Shown: one piece after another, positions 36,800 to 48,756 of the stretch
Numbering within the stretch: position 1 is the first letter of the stretch
How the letters are laid out: each line of letters begins with the position of its first letter
Assembly (NCBI GenBank): GCA_032717465.1
Contig: CM064670.1
Coordinates: forward strand, 18,865,939-18,929,938
Source: Coenobita brevimanus
Taxonomy: Eukaryota > Arthropoda > Malacostraca > Decapoda > Coenobitidae
Direction: 5' to 3'
Length of the DNA: 64,000 nt
Made by a program: the position numbers and the translations under genes
Notes under the pieces: generated by a model
Databases searched by the model: none
What the model saw: the letters and a program-made list of their open reading frames with translations, nothing else
What the model was told of the DNA's origin: nothing

Positions 36800-39700
36800 A
36801 AACAGCATGCACAGTACATACTACACTTCCTTTTCAAAAAAAAAAAAAAAAAGTAAAATAGAGCACTTAAACCATGCCTTGAAGTCCCTGGGGGGGGGGA
36901 TCATAAATGCCCCCACCATCCTCCCCTCTCCCGGTGACGACTCTACGAGGTGCCTGGAACCACTATCTGACTCATTTCTTCATTCCTGAAACATTCTTGG
37001 AATCTCCTCTAACTTTCTCTCTGTTGAACACTATCTCTCCTCCTCTAAACTTCACCTTCTCTCAGCTGTGTGAGGCAACTAACAGCAAACCCTTTCCTGT
37101 ATCCTCCTACTTTCTCTATACTCATTTCAAAGCCAAAGGTGGCTGTTGTGTATATGTACTGGTATGCAACGGCTTATCTTCTTCTCGTGTTCCTGAACTT
37201 GATTCTTCTGAATTCTCCACTCTCTGGCTTCGGCTCTCATGTCATTCTCTGACTAAATATATCTGCACTGTTTACCTATCCCATAATTCTACTATCAAAA
37301 ATTTTTCAACTATCTTACTTCTATGATGGAACAAATTCTATCCATTTCTCCCTTCTCTGAAATCTCCATTCTAGATTTCAATGTTCATCACCACCTTTGG
37401 CTCTCCTCTCCTTTCACTGATCCACCTGGTGAACATGCCTTCATCTTTTCTATCCTTAATGACCTAGAGCAGCTTGTACAGCACCCTGCCTGTATCCCTG
37501 ACTGCCTTGGAGATAGCTCCAACACGCATGACCTCTTCCTTACAACTAACCCTTCTGCATACACTGTTAATCTTTTCTCTCCGTTGGGCTCCTCCGATCA
37601 CAACCATATTACCTTAACCTGTCCTATCGCTCTGGTGCGGCTCGTGGACCCTCCAAAGAAACGTCAACTGTGGGACTTTGGAGCTGCGGATTGGGAGGCC
37701 CTCAGGCAGTACTTCTTTGTTTTTCCCGGGAATGATTATTGCTTCCATGGCCAGGAGCCATCTCAGAGTGCCTTGCACATTATGGAGGTTATTCTCTCAG
37801 GCATGGAAGCATACATTCCTTTCTGATGTCCTCTGACTAATGCAAGAAAGCCTTGGTTTAATCACGCTTGTTCTAATGCTGTCCGCAACAAAAGGCCTAT
37901 AAAAGGTACCAGAGCCAACCCACCCCTGAATCACGTCTTTTGTGTCTTTCTGCCCAGAATTGTGCTGCAGCAAGTCTGTTATTCGCTCAGCTAAAAATAA
38001 TTTCATCTGTACTAAATGCTCGCAACTCTCCAACTCGAATTCTTCTCTCTCCTTCTGGCACCTTGCCAAAAACCTTTCTAACAACTTTACCTCATCATCT
38101 TTCCCTCATCTTTTCTACTGTGATGGCTCTGTAGCTATTTCTTCTACTAATAAAGCAGATCTCAAGGCTTAGAGTTTCTCCTCCAATTCCATCTTAGACG
38201 ATTCCGGTGATGTTCCTCCATTGCTTCCCCCCTCTGACTTCCTCATGGCTGACATACAAATTTCTTCAGCTGATGTATTTTCTGCCATCATTGGCCTCAA
38301 TACTAACAAGGCATATGGACCTAATGGAGTCTCTCGTGTTGTCCTCAAGAACTGAGCTTCTGTGCATACACCCTGCCTAGGTAAAGTATTTCAGCTTTGT
38401 CTTTGAACTTGTACCTTTCCTTCTTGTTGGAAGATTGCTCTCATTCAGCCAGTCCCAAAGAAGGGTGACCATTCGCAACCCTCTAACTGTCGTCCAATTC
38501 AATTGCTTTAACATGCTGTGTCTCAAAAGTTTTCCAGTCTATTCTTAACAGAAAAATTTTAAAGCATCTTTTATATCACAACCTTCTTTCTGATCGTCAG
38601 TATGGGGTTCCATCAGGGATGCTCCACTGCCGATCTTCTCACCTACCTTTCAGACTCCTGGTCATCCTCCTTTCAGGACTTTGGCGAAAGCTTTGTCATT
38701 GCACTTGACATCTCAAAAGCTTTTGATCGAGTCTGGCATAAATCTTTACTTTCCAAACTGTCCTCTTACGGTTTCTATCCTTCTATCTGTGCCTTCATCT
38801 ACAGCTTCCTTTCTGGTCGTTCTGTAGCCGCTGTTGTAGACGGCTATCGTTCTTCTCCTAGATCTATCAACAGTGGTGTTCCTCAGGGCTCGGTCCTATC
38901 AACAACTCTCTTCCTGTTATTCATCAATGACGTTCTAAGCTGTGCATCTAAAGCTATCAACTTGTACGCCGATGCTTCCACCCTTCACCTTTCCATTCGG
39001 TTCCCACAACGTCCATCCCAGCAGTTACTTCAACAAACAAGAGATGAGGCTATGGCACACCTAATGTCTGACTTGGCCCGTATCTCTGACCGGGGTAAAA
39101 ATAATCTTGTTTTTAATGCATCAAAGACTCACTTTTTACACCTATCAACCCGACAGAATCTTCCACAGGAGTACCCACTAATGTTTAATAATATCCAGCT
39201 CAATCCTGCATCATCCTTGAACATGCTTGGGGTTTCATTCACTCGGGATTTATCTTGGAAAGATCATATAACATCTCATGTAAAATCTGCTTCCAGCAGA
39301 TTAGGTGTTCTAAGCCGACTCCGTACCTTCTTTGCCCCTGCACAGTTGTTGACTTTATACGCGGGTTTTATTCGCCCCTGTTTAGAGTACAACTCTCATA
39401 TGTGGGGAGGCTCCCCACAATCAGCCCTTCTCAATAAGGTGGAGTCAAAGGCTTTTCGTCTCATTAACTCCCTCCAACCTGTGTCTCATTGCTGCACTGA
39501 TGCCTCTTTATCTCTTTTCTATCGCTACTTCCATGGTCACTGCTCCCCTGAACTGACTACTTGCATCCCTCCACCCGTATGATGGGTGCGTAGCACCCGT
39601 CTAGCAACAAACCCTCAACTGTTTTCTGTCCAACTCTCTAATCCAAGAGTTAACCATTACTCCCAGTCCTTCATTTATGCAACAGATCAACTCTGGAACT

Positions 39701-39880
39701 GCCTCCCTCTGTCTGTATTTCCTACTTCCTATGAACTCCAGTCTTTCAAACGCAGTGTGTCCAGGCGTCTTGAAATGAACGGTTCTTGAAATTGGCTCTG
39801 TTTTGTATTGTTTTTGTTTTTTTCTTGGAAGGAGCTTTTTTGGGAACTCCTAGCCTTTGGTTCCTTCTTCCTAGTATAAA
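36800..39880 (+). mobile_element. LINE-B copy 2, nearly full-length Jockey-like LINE, dead
   Basis: Leader similar to copy 1 ('tactacacttccttttcaaaa'). Broken endonuclease frames follow (36,907-37,826) with 'HFKAKGGCCVYV', 'DFNVHHHLWLSSPF', 'HDLFLTTNPSAYTVN' and an intact 'SSDHNHITL' motif. A linker with stops (37,830-38,600) contains 'NKAYGPNGVS' and 'FPSCWKIALIQPVPK'. Then comes the RT frame (38,602-39,582) and a C-terminal tail to 39,789. The 3' end is near 39,880 after 'ctagtataaaaaaaa'. Inverted relative to copy 1, about 6 kb apart. Confidence 0.9.
38602..39582 (+). pseudogene. LINE-B copy 2 reverse transcriptase (326 codons), catalytic box altered
   Basis: The largest RT frame in the window. 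Order: 'FHQGCSTADLLTYLSDSW', 'ALDISKAFDRVWHKSLLSKL' with the first catalytic Asp (residues about 34-53), 'INSGVPQGSVLSTTLFLLFI' (about 93-112), then 'LYADASTLHLS' where the usual YADD is YADA (38,965-38,976), and 'VSFTRDLSWKDHI', 'CLEYNSHMWGGSPQSALLNK'. The Asp-to-Ala change should abolish polymerisation. The start is only an in-frame codon after a stop; the true ORF2 begins upstream in a broken frame. Role in the family: target-primed reverse transcription. Confidence 0.88.
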
Positions 39881-40029
39881 AAAAATGCAGTTAGTAAAGT
39901 TTGTATAGCTCCAGTGTTTGTGAGAATAATGCAGTGAAGATGGAAAGCATTCAGTGTAATTATATGGAATATAAAGACAATGAACTAAAGAAGCCAGTGT
40001 TTATTTACAATGCCTGGGCTGATCTTGTG

Positions 40030-40870
40030 TACTGTACCTCTAAAGGCTGACCATAGGAAGAACAACTCACTGGACAACGTCCTTCCTATACGAGCTACTG
40101 CTGTTGGAGTCTGTGGCAGTGTGGGGTGGGGACGTAACATTATATTTCATTGCAATTCTGATGTTTTGAAGTTATATTTTACAAACTGTCACAGTAATGA
40201 CATAGTTTATCTTAATTTGCTGGAACATAAGGGAACAAATCAAGGCACTCGTAAAACTTTACATCAGGGTCGGCAACCTACGGACTGCGAGCCTGACCCA
40301 GCCTGCAAACCTAATCTGACTGGCCCGCCAGTTTACTCCACAAATTCACAAAAATATTCCCGTTTTTCACTTAGTGAAAAACCAGTAAATCTTACTGGCC
40401 GTTAATCACTATGGCAAACAGTAGTTAGAGTTAGTTTTTTTTTAAAGTGTGTATTCGAACAGACTTGAGCTCAGATTAGGAGGCTATGACGTGCTCAGTG
40501 ATCCAGCACTACCAGATGTGCAAAAATTACTACCCAGTGCAATTATTTGGCCTGTGCAATAAATTAAAATATACATGCAATATGTTTAAAAACTAGTTAT
40601 TATTTAAAGGGAATGTCTTTAAGTTGGGAGGGAAAAAATCTGGCCCGCCATCTGAGTAGCAGAGCAATTCTGGCCTCCAGCCCATCAAAGGTTGCCGACA
40701 CCTGCTTTACGTGGACGTGTTTTGATTTGTTCTGAGCTTTCAAAATTTCATTCATATCTAGGTCATCTGATAAACTTCGTAAGGCCCCGTCTTTAAATTA
40801 ATGTATGCACATACTATGTATTATATTTTATCATGGCAATCTTATCATCAAACGGTTTTTGAAACTCATA
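40030..40870 (-). repeat. R3 dispersed repeat, copy split by the hAT MITE
   Basis: Minus-oriented copy of R3: 40,030-40,264 and 40,705-40,870 align to one continuous stretch at 35,273-35,650. Some internal length differences. Confidence 0.68.
40265..40704. mobile_element. hAT MITE (440 bp) with 8-bp target duplication
   Basis: Terminal inverted repeats 'cagggtcggcaacct' (left) and 'caggtgtcggcaacc' (right end, reverse complement). Flanks 40,257-40,264 (ctttacat) and 40,705-40,712 (ctttacgt) match at 7 of 8. The related R3 copy near 35,430 shows the pre-insertion arrangement. Inside, 'ctggcccgcca' occurs at both ends. No coding capacity. hAT transposases supplied in trans are the known mobilisers of such elements. 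Confidence 0.85.
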
Positions 40871-41069
40871 TAACACTGTGTAACAAATTTAAACCAATTT
40901 TTTGTTTTTGTTGATATTTACGTTATTTCTGATCAATGTCAATGCATAAATTCCGAATGTGCTATTTGTTTTTGTGTAGACTAGATCTAGAGTTACAAGA
41001 TTTATGCAACAACATCATTATTTACCATACAAGGACAGGAAATGCAACTTGTTACCATTTCGAGAATGT

Positions 41070-42895
41070 CTAAGAATTTATATATTTCCGGATGTATATT
41101 ATGAATATAACTAGAAGATGAGCAAAGAGTAACATCACAAGGAATGCAGGACACATAATATCTAGAAATGCACTTTTGATCTTGACTTTCTTCTGTAGCT
41201 GTGATGACAATCGCGCAGCAATCCCCAGACATAATCGCTCATCATCACCTCGTTCCACCTGCCCTGATATCTGGTTCCATCAACAGAATGTCCTGGTAGA
41301 ACCGTTTGCCATGCTCCTGGCTGACTGCACCCGAGTTACTTTTGAAAAAATCAAGGTGGGAATGCATATAGTGCAATTTGATTGACATTCTGCATCCAAG
41401 CCGGTGGAATGCGCTGATCAGGTCATCAACATGCTGTGCGGAATCTGGTGTCCTCTGGTTGCCAAGAAAACCACAACCCCTCTGAAAGCATTCCAAGCGC
41501 GCTCTTCATCATCGATCATTTTACCCTGGAGTTCACGACTTGCAAGCATTCTTCAAACTTACAATACAGTGAATATGCCAGCCATCAACTTCGCCACACT
41601 CAACTTGGAAAACATTGATCGGATATGCAGAAATGCATCGCCATCCTTATGGATGGCTTTCACGCATTGTTTCACAAGACCAAGTTTTATGTGAAGCGGC
41701 GGTAGCAATACCTTTTCTCTGGAGATCAGTGGAGCTCTCGGAACGTAGCACGAGCGTGGTGTTAGACTCTCTCTGAGAGGCCAGTCTTTCCTCACTAAAT
41801 GTTCTGCATTGCTCCGGTTGTCCCACAAGCATAAAAAAAACATGAGTACTTCGTATAACCACCTTGCATACCAAGTAGGAACGAAATCATTTTGAAATCC
41901 CCACAAACATCCCAATTGTGATCTGAGTACTTGATCTTTGTCAGACAAATCTTATCATTCTCATAGCCCTCTTTCATTTCCACAGAATGTGCAACTGGGA
42001 AATGATGGGAGTTTGATGCTGTTATGCAAAAGTACAGCTTTTAGGTTCTTAACGGAACTGTCTGTGAGGAGTCGTCATTCTGAGGCCTTGTAATCCACTC
42101 CCATGGCTTGGACCAAACACTTAACATCAAAACAATAACACTATGAGGTTTCTTCACAAAATCCGAAGGAGGATGCAAACTTACCATGGCGATTCCTATA
42201 ACTCAACTTGCAACTGGAATCCAACAAGTTCCATTCATTTAGACATGATGCTAGCAGCTCAGCACTGGCCTTGGTGAGTCCTAAATCTCAGACTGTCATC
42301 CAGTTCTTGCTGACTGGGAAAATGTGGAGTGTCTCTGGAGCATTCTCCAACATACGATTCATCGTCACTTTCCCCTCCATCATCGACAATGTCCTCATGG
42401 TCAGAGACAACTTCCGTGTCCGCAGGAGGGACAGAAATCACCAGCTCATCATTGTGAGGCACCAGAGAGATCGAAGAAGGCAAATCTGGACGTACAATGT
42501 TCTTTCTGCCCTTAATGCTCTTCGCATCACTTACATTAACCATGCAAAAATAACAATCATTGTGGTGACTTGAAGGCTCTCGCTACACTCTCAGCTGAAA
42601 CTGCGAAAGGCATCTTCTTTCTCGCTCTTCGTAGCCAAGCTTCAAGCACAGAGTGACAGCTACCACAAGTGTAGTGCGGAGGCCAAACCTTATCTTCATC
42701 GCCCATTGCCACACAAAAATATGCTTTGTATACACGAGTAAGTTGGGTATCAAGGCGGATTTTGTGTTTGATCATCTTCGGTCCAATATATTCTCCACAT
42801 ACATAACAAAATGACAGCTTGCAAGAGCGTCTACTGGTCATTCTCATCAATAGAAACACCTTTAGGAACAGCTCAAAAACATGTCGACTGGCCAA
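41070..42895 (-). pseudogene. Decayed gene of an uncharacterised, widespread arthropod family
   Basis: Minus-strand pieces in order from 42,895. A Cys-containing N-terminus has 'FCYVCGEYI', 'RVYKAYF', 'WPPHYTCGSCHSVLEAWL' and 'HHNDCYF' (paired CxxC and C/H, a zinc-binding look). An acidic linker (42,260-42,540) follows. Then 'LGLTKASAELLASCLNEWNL' (about 42,215-42,275); 'CGDFKMISFLLGMQGGYTKY' (41,850-41,920); 'LLPPLHIKLGLVKQCVKAI' (41,650-41,710); and 'GCRMSIKLHYMHSHLDFF' plus 'EHGKRFYQDI' (41,280-41,400). From memory, this order matches a family of predicted proteins repeated in arthropod genomes, possibly of mobile-element origin. At least five frame breaks; no introns evident. Function unknown. 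Confidence 0.6.
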
Positions 42896-42991
42896 ACCAG
42901 AAACGTGAGACTAGCTCATTGAATGAACTGACTCGATCCTCGTTGCATGACACAATAATGGTCATATCAGTGACATCTGTATGGATTCAGA

Positions 42992-42992
42992 T

Positions 42993-43048
<56 letters not shown>
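42992..43048. repeat. (TG)n microsatellite
   Basis: About 28 TG units just beyond the N-terminal end of the decayed gene. Confidence 0.95.
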
Positions 43049-43049
<1 letters not shown>

Positions 43050-43595
43050 CATGGTAAACAATGCGTCAGCCATTGCATTGGCTCGCAGTAACAAAACTGG
43101 AAATAAACAATTGCCAATTGTTGACAAAAACCTAAAGCTACACAAACAAAACATACACCATTGGAATCAGCATGGAAAACTGAGTCTAACAAGACCAAAA
43201 ACGAAAAAACTGAATTAAGAAATTATTTGTTACACAGTGATAAAAAGAATTTTAAATGCGTCGTTAATGATGGATGCACTCGTACAACCAATCAGCTGCC
43301 AGCTTTCAAAAGCTTAAAGCTCGTCTCTTTTCAGATCAGATCAAATAGGCTACAGTGCTATCCTGGTTATCCCTCAGGCTAGCAATGGTGAACAGCATAT
43401 CAACTTTGTGATGCTACTGTATATATGGGTATCTTATTTTATGTTTTATCTTGGAGGTTTCTGCTAAATTAACAATACTTCATGCACCAGTTTTTCTACA
43501 CAGCCTTGAACACAGTCTAGATTATTTCAGTTTCACAGAATGCAGTTCGGCACATAAGATCGTCCAACTTAACGTTGCAGATATTTTCGTTCTTT
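43049..43595. other. No recognisable gene
   Basis: AT-rich sequence between (TG)n and the palindrome-associated segment. Confidence 0.5.
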
Positions 43596-43713
43596 TGTAG
43601 CGGGAGCCGAGGGGTTTGTTTTGCATGCCCAAAGGTTGGAATCCCTGTGCGGGCAGGTGGCGCCAGTCGAATCAGGTGTCCAACCACGCTATTTGGGTTG
43701 GCAAGTAAAACAG
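43596..43713 (+). repeat. Possible tRNA-like SINE head adjoining the palindrome
   Basis: 'gggagccgaggggtttg' and, about 35 bases on, 'ggttggaatccctg' resemble weak A- and B-boxes. It lies immediately outside the left palindrome arm and has no counterpart beyond the right arm. Confidence 0.3.
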
Positions 43714-45594
43714 GTACACCCGAAAGCACTAATTTCTCTCCCCTTGTAGCCAGAGTCGTGGCCAGTGAACGACCAGGCGATCGAACACCCCACACCCACC
43801 ACTCCTACCCTGACCCCAATATAAACGTTGTTGGATGGATGTGAAACGGCCAGAGCTGGTGATGTTACACTGTGTTATGATTGATTTTATAGGCAATCAG
43901 AACCAGTAGGGGTAAGTATATAAAGGAATTTAGTGTGCATTACTGTGTTGTTATCCACAACATGTGAGAAAGACACAAAAATGAAAGAAAACCTACGTTG
44001 TATTATGTGTTATTGTCTATATACTTACGTCCTCCATTATAATGTTACAAATAAGTATAGTAAAGTGAACAGCATCTGCTGAAAGGTATGATGTCTTTTC
44101 TCATACATTCTTACTCCAGCCACCACCACCCTTCCCTCTGGGTTCCTGTCTCTACCAAACCCCTCTCCAATCCTCTCGTCCACCACCCACACCCATTGTT
44201 AACCAACATAAACAAAGTGATGAAATGATCCGTCAGGTATTGATCATATTAATATTATCAAACACCTTTGTATGAAGCACCAACAAATCAGTAACATACA
44301 ATATTTCGGTATACCTGCCAACTATTTCATCCTGTTGTGAGCTCTTACGTGACATACGCACTGCAAGTTGGACCTTGTGTTACAAGGCGTTAGGGTTGTT
44401 TTTTTTTTTTCGTTAACGTAGGTTATGTGTGGTTTTGGACGTCTATTAATTCATCTTAACGTGGCAATTTAAGCCTTACATTATAAACACGTAAGGTTTA
44501 TGTTCCTGTCATTATCGGATGAACGAAACCAATCAGAGATCGGTTTTGACAAACCACAAACTCTCTGCTTAAACGAAAATAATCCGACCTGTCACAACAG
44601 TGACACAATGTCTTTATGTATACGACTGACGCACAGTCAGTCGTATACATAAACACAATGTCTTTATGTATGCGACTGACGCACATTCAGTCGTATACAT
44701 AATGGCATTGTGTCACTGGTGTGACAAGAGATCGGAACATTTCGTTATTTGTGGTTGGTCAGAGGTGATCCCTAATTCGTTTGGTTAATGCAATACTGAC
44801 AGGAACATAAACCTTACGTGTTTATAATGTAAGGCTTAAATTGTCACGTTAAGATGAATTAATGGACGTCCAAAACCACACATAACCTACGTTAACGAAA
44901 AACAACCCTAACGCCTTGTAACACAAGGTCCAACTTGCAGTGCGTATGTCACGTAAGAGCTCACAACAGGATGAAATAGTTGGCAGGTATACCGAAATAT
45001 TGTATGTTATTGATTTGTTGGTGCTTCATACAAAGGTGTTTGATAATATTAATATGATCAATACCTGACGGATCATTTCATCACTATCTTTGTTTATGTT
45101 GGTTAACAATGGGTGTGGGTGGTGGACGAGAGGATTGGAGAGGGGTTTGGTAGAGACAGGAACCCAGAGGGAAGGGTGGTGGTGGCGTGAGTAAGAATGT
45201 ATGAGAAAAGACATATTTTTCAGCAAATGTTGTTCACTTTTCTATACTTATTTGTAACATTATAATGGAGGACGTAAGTATATAGACAATAACACATAAT
45301 ACAACGTAGGTTTTCTTTCATTTTTGTGCCTTTCTCACATGTTGTGAATAACAGCACAGTAATGCACACTAAATTCCTTTATTTACTTACCCCTACTGGT
45401 TCCGATTGTCTCTAAAAACAATCATAACACACTCTAACATCACAAGCTCTGGCCGTTCCACATCTACGAGTATCCAACAACGTTTACACTGGTGTTGGGG
45501 AAGGGGCGGCGAGTGTTGGGTGTTCGATCGCCTGGTCGCTCACTGGCCGCGACTCCGGCAAAAAGGGGGAAGCAATTAGTGCATTCGAGTGTAC
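43714..45594. mobile_element. Giant palindrome (about 1.88 kb), fold-back-like element
   Basis: Left arm 43,714-44,652 and right arm 44,653-45,594 are reverse complements along almost their whole length, with scattered substitutions and small indels. Examples: 'tgaaatgatccgtcaggtat' at 44,221 pairs with 45,061-45,080, and 'aggcgatcgaacacc' at 43,773 pairs with the region near 45,525. Essentially no spacer. No long ORF lies in either arm. Such structures occur in fold-back transposons, in hairpin-mediated inverted duplications and in assembly fold-backs. No target duplication was identified. Confidence 0.85.
44603..44702. repeat. Two tandem 50-bp hairpin units at the palindrome tip
   Basis: Units 44,603-44,652 and 44,653-44,702 both start 'acacaatgtctttatgtat' and end 'cagtcgtatacataa'. 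They differ at a few sites. Each has its own internal inverted repeat ('gtatacgactgac' and 'gtcagtcgtatac'). Confidence 0.92.
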
Positions 45595-46777
45595 ATCAGG
45601 TAACACCCATGGGAAGTAACTGTGAACCTAAATGATGCAGTAGTATTATATTCCTAGACAGTGGGTGAATAAACTACCATTGAATCACTGACCCACGCTA
45701 CGGCAGTAATCACCGCAGTTGAGTTCCTTATAATATCTGCCCACACCTTTTTGCCTTACCTTCCAGGTTATTTCCCGTTGTTTAGGGGCAGAATATAAGT
45801 ATTATGATTCTGTATCCTTTCAGTAGTAATTCTTCCTTACTGACACCACATTCTAGTGTCATTTTATATTATGGCTCTGCACTGGAGAAGCAACAACGAG
45901 TTTTCCACCAACTTAAAGTGGACAGACTATAGTTATACCATAACGTAATAACACTCACGAACTGGCTGACAAGGCAAATGCATAGTGTTACAGACTGATT
46001 ACCACAATGCTTTCCGCTTCTTGAGTGACATAGAACTTAAAAAAAAAAAAAAATGGGGCTATTTTCCATCAGACCTTAGATTTCTTCCGTTTTCCTTTTC
46101 GTATTCTCGTAGACTTGCCACATACTTTGAAAGCAGCATTGTAACATTGACCATCTGGCACATGATGGTGGTGATTACCAGCAACTTTTATTTTTCAGCA
46201 ACTTTTATTTTTCCACTAAGGAAATTGTCTGGGTCAGCAGTACCCCCTCGTAGCCCCTTAACTATACCACTTGTTATCCTAATATCTATAAAATTAAAGT
46301 TCCCAGATCCCACCTGTCCCATTTATTAACCCTCATACGGGTCGAGACAACTGTTATGTTCTATTCTTTCTAACATCAAAAGATTTTACTCAGCTATAAA
46401 AATAGTAGCCTGTCAGTATTAATACTGCCACCCATTTATGGTCGAGGCAGCCCTAGCAACTGCACTACCACCTATCCACGAGAAGAGAAAGAAGTAGCAA
46501 AAGTTAATAACAAAAGCAAACTACCGAAAGTGTTGAGTAAAACAGACTGTACAGTTGTGAACTAAATTAATAACCATTGCATAGGCAGCTATACCAGCCA
46601 CTTCTGCCACCAAGGCCGCATACTGTATGGTAAACTGGCGATTTTCAGGCAAATTCGAACTCGCGTACATTATATTACGACCACATGAATTCGCATAAAC
46701 AACGTTTGGAGTATGTTTTCATTATTCAGTACACTGAATGAATTAGATCATTATTTACCTGCCTTTATAACGTTCAC
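45595..46777. other. No recognisable gene
   Basis: A motif near 45,840 ('ccacattctagtgtc') may be a third diverged R6 copy. 'aaaagattttactcagct' near 46,380 resembles a dispersed motif at 2,690. No supported coding. Confidence 0.45.
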
Positions 46778-46778
46778 C

Positions 46779-46862
<84 letters not shown>
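46778..46862. repeat. (CT)n microsatellite, about 42 units
   Basis: One CCCT interruption near its start; otherwise pure CT. Confidence 0.96.
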
Positions 46863-46864
<2 letters not shown>

Positions 46865-47068
46865 GTCATTGGTTAAAAATTCACTGCTCCTTCGATCTCT
46901 CTTTTTACATCTGTCCCCAATATGGCGGACATGCAGCAACCGTCTTGCCACATATTCATACATTTCCTACCTAACTCTGTTCGTCTGTCGTGTGCGGGAC
47001 AGGTCTTCATCACTGTGTGTTTTCAACTGCATACTGCCATCAGTCATTGAAGCACATGTCCTGATGCT

Positions 47069-47070
<2 letters not shown>

Positions 47071-47103
<33 letters not shown>

Positions 47104-48148
47104 ACGGGTTTTTTATAATATTACGGAGTTTTTAAAAATAAATGCTTAAATATTATTTAATTGATAATAATATTCAATAATATTGAAAAGCAGAGACAAT
47201 GATTGTCTTGCTACATCAAGCAACGATTACTTTACGCTGACTTGCTACGATTCTCTAAGAACGAGAATTTATAAACTTTCTCAACAGTACGCAGCAGAGA
47301 CTAATTACTCACAATTGCTGAATTACTGTACTGTTAGCCTCTGGAGAAAGTTACTTCACCCCTGACAATAAATAACTAATACTAATAATAATAATCAGGT
47401 CCTTGCTGATGCTTAACTCCTATGGCACAACGGATTTTAAGTTACTACAACAAGACGGGTCTAAGTACCAGTTATGAATAGTAAAACGTTTATGCAAGCT
47501 AGGAGCTATATGGAAAATAAGCTTAATTTGGAGAAATGAAACAAGAGTTTACTTTACATTAAGCTCAAGAAAAAGAACTGTTAAATTTATTGATTACAAA
47601 AAAATTTAATTTAACGTTACAATTCAAATCAAATGAGACGCACTCACTCACTCACACAAAAGCTAAATACTTACGCCTAGGAAAAACACCTTAATTAAAC
47701 TCTTAAACTAGGATTACAAAAAGGAAATACCGGTCGATGAATGCTGTGTATCACCCGGGGGTGGGAGGACTGGATTAACTGTCTCAGTGGAGCTTGGGTG
47801 CTAGCGACCTCTCACACTTCTGGAGCACAGGACCTTCCTCCGTCACAACAAACACTCGACTGAATTCAAAATACATTGTATGGGCAGGACGCACAAGCCA
47901 CCAGAAGAAGGCGTGGCTAACGGTTTAGGCAAGCAGAGGCGAACGATAAAGAAACAATTGTATCGCTCAGTAGAGCACTTAGTGACGTGCATTAAATCGG
48001 TCACTTTTGAAAGTGACGAATGTTTTGAAAAGTATACTCCGAAATGGAGGGAGAAACGGTTAGCTGAGCGATACACAGTGAGTTTTCCACTAATAGTTCG
48101 TGGCTTCTCACAAAAGGGAAATGTCGCGAATTGATTCGTGACACTCTC
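47071..48148. mobile_element. Candidate solo LTR (47,100-48,143) inserted in (CT)n, TSD CTCTC
   Basis: The interval starts 'tgtcacggg' at 47,100 and ends 'cgtgaca' at 48,143, giving TG...CA ends with a 7-base inverted repeat. It is flanked on the left by (CT)n ending 'ctctc' and on the right by 'ctctc'. The length of 1,044 bp suits an LTR. No gag or pol sequence is adjacent and no second LTR was found, so a solo LTR left by LTR-LTR recombination is the simplest reading. An 84-codon plus frame at 47,880-48,134 lies inside and is unrecognised. Orientation unknown. Confidence 0.55.
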
Positions 48149-48345
48149 TGAAACAAAAAAATTGCATCCTTTTTTTTTTCTTTTTCCTCCTTTTTTTTTT
48201 TTAACAGAAAACTTTTGACTTAGTTTCAAAAGAAAGCGCGATTTAGAAAGAAGCACCCTGTACGTGGAGAGATGAAGTCATCTTGAAACCAACAGAAGGA
48301 CACAATCGTTGGGTCGAAATAAAGAATTAGATCAGCAAAAAAACC

Positions 48346-48383
48346 ATCATCACAATCATCATCATCATCATCATCATCATCAT
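48346..48383. repeat. (ATC)n microsatellite
   Basis: Imperfect ATC/ATA units following 'accatcatcacaatc'. Confidence 0.85.
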
Positions 48384-48560
48384 AATCATTAACTTCATCC
48401 TTATTCCCACAAGATGATAAAATTAAGAAGGATCCAGAAAAAAGTACAAACGTGGAATAACTGAACAGCATTTTCGGTGTTATGAGCTGCACAATCACGC
48501 ACACAGCATTCAGACCCCTTTGAGTCTTGGCGTCACATCGCAAGAATAACCATATGTATC

Positions 48561-48562
<2 letters not shown>

Positions 48563-48615
<53 letters not shown>
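48563..48615. repeat. (TG)n microsatellite
   Basis: About 26 TG units. Confidence 0.95.
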
Positions 48616-48618
<3 letters not shown>

Positions 48619-48756
48619 GTTTATGGAATGCACTTTACATTCACTAACCAGCCTGAGTAATTCCGTCGAATATAAACTTTACAAGGAGTGCCAGTTCCTT
48701 GTCATATATTTCTCCGTACATAGCTTACTTCGAACATTTTGATTCCTCATCAATTC

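Noticed and set aside
43714..45594. Inverted rRNA or histone gene pair
   Set aside because: Neither arm contains rRNA-like or histone-like sequence or any long ORF.
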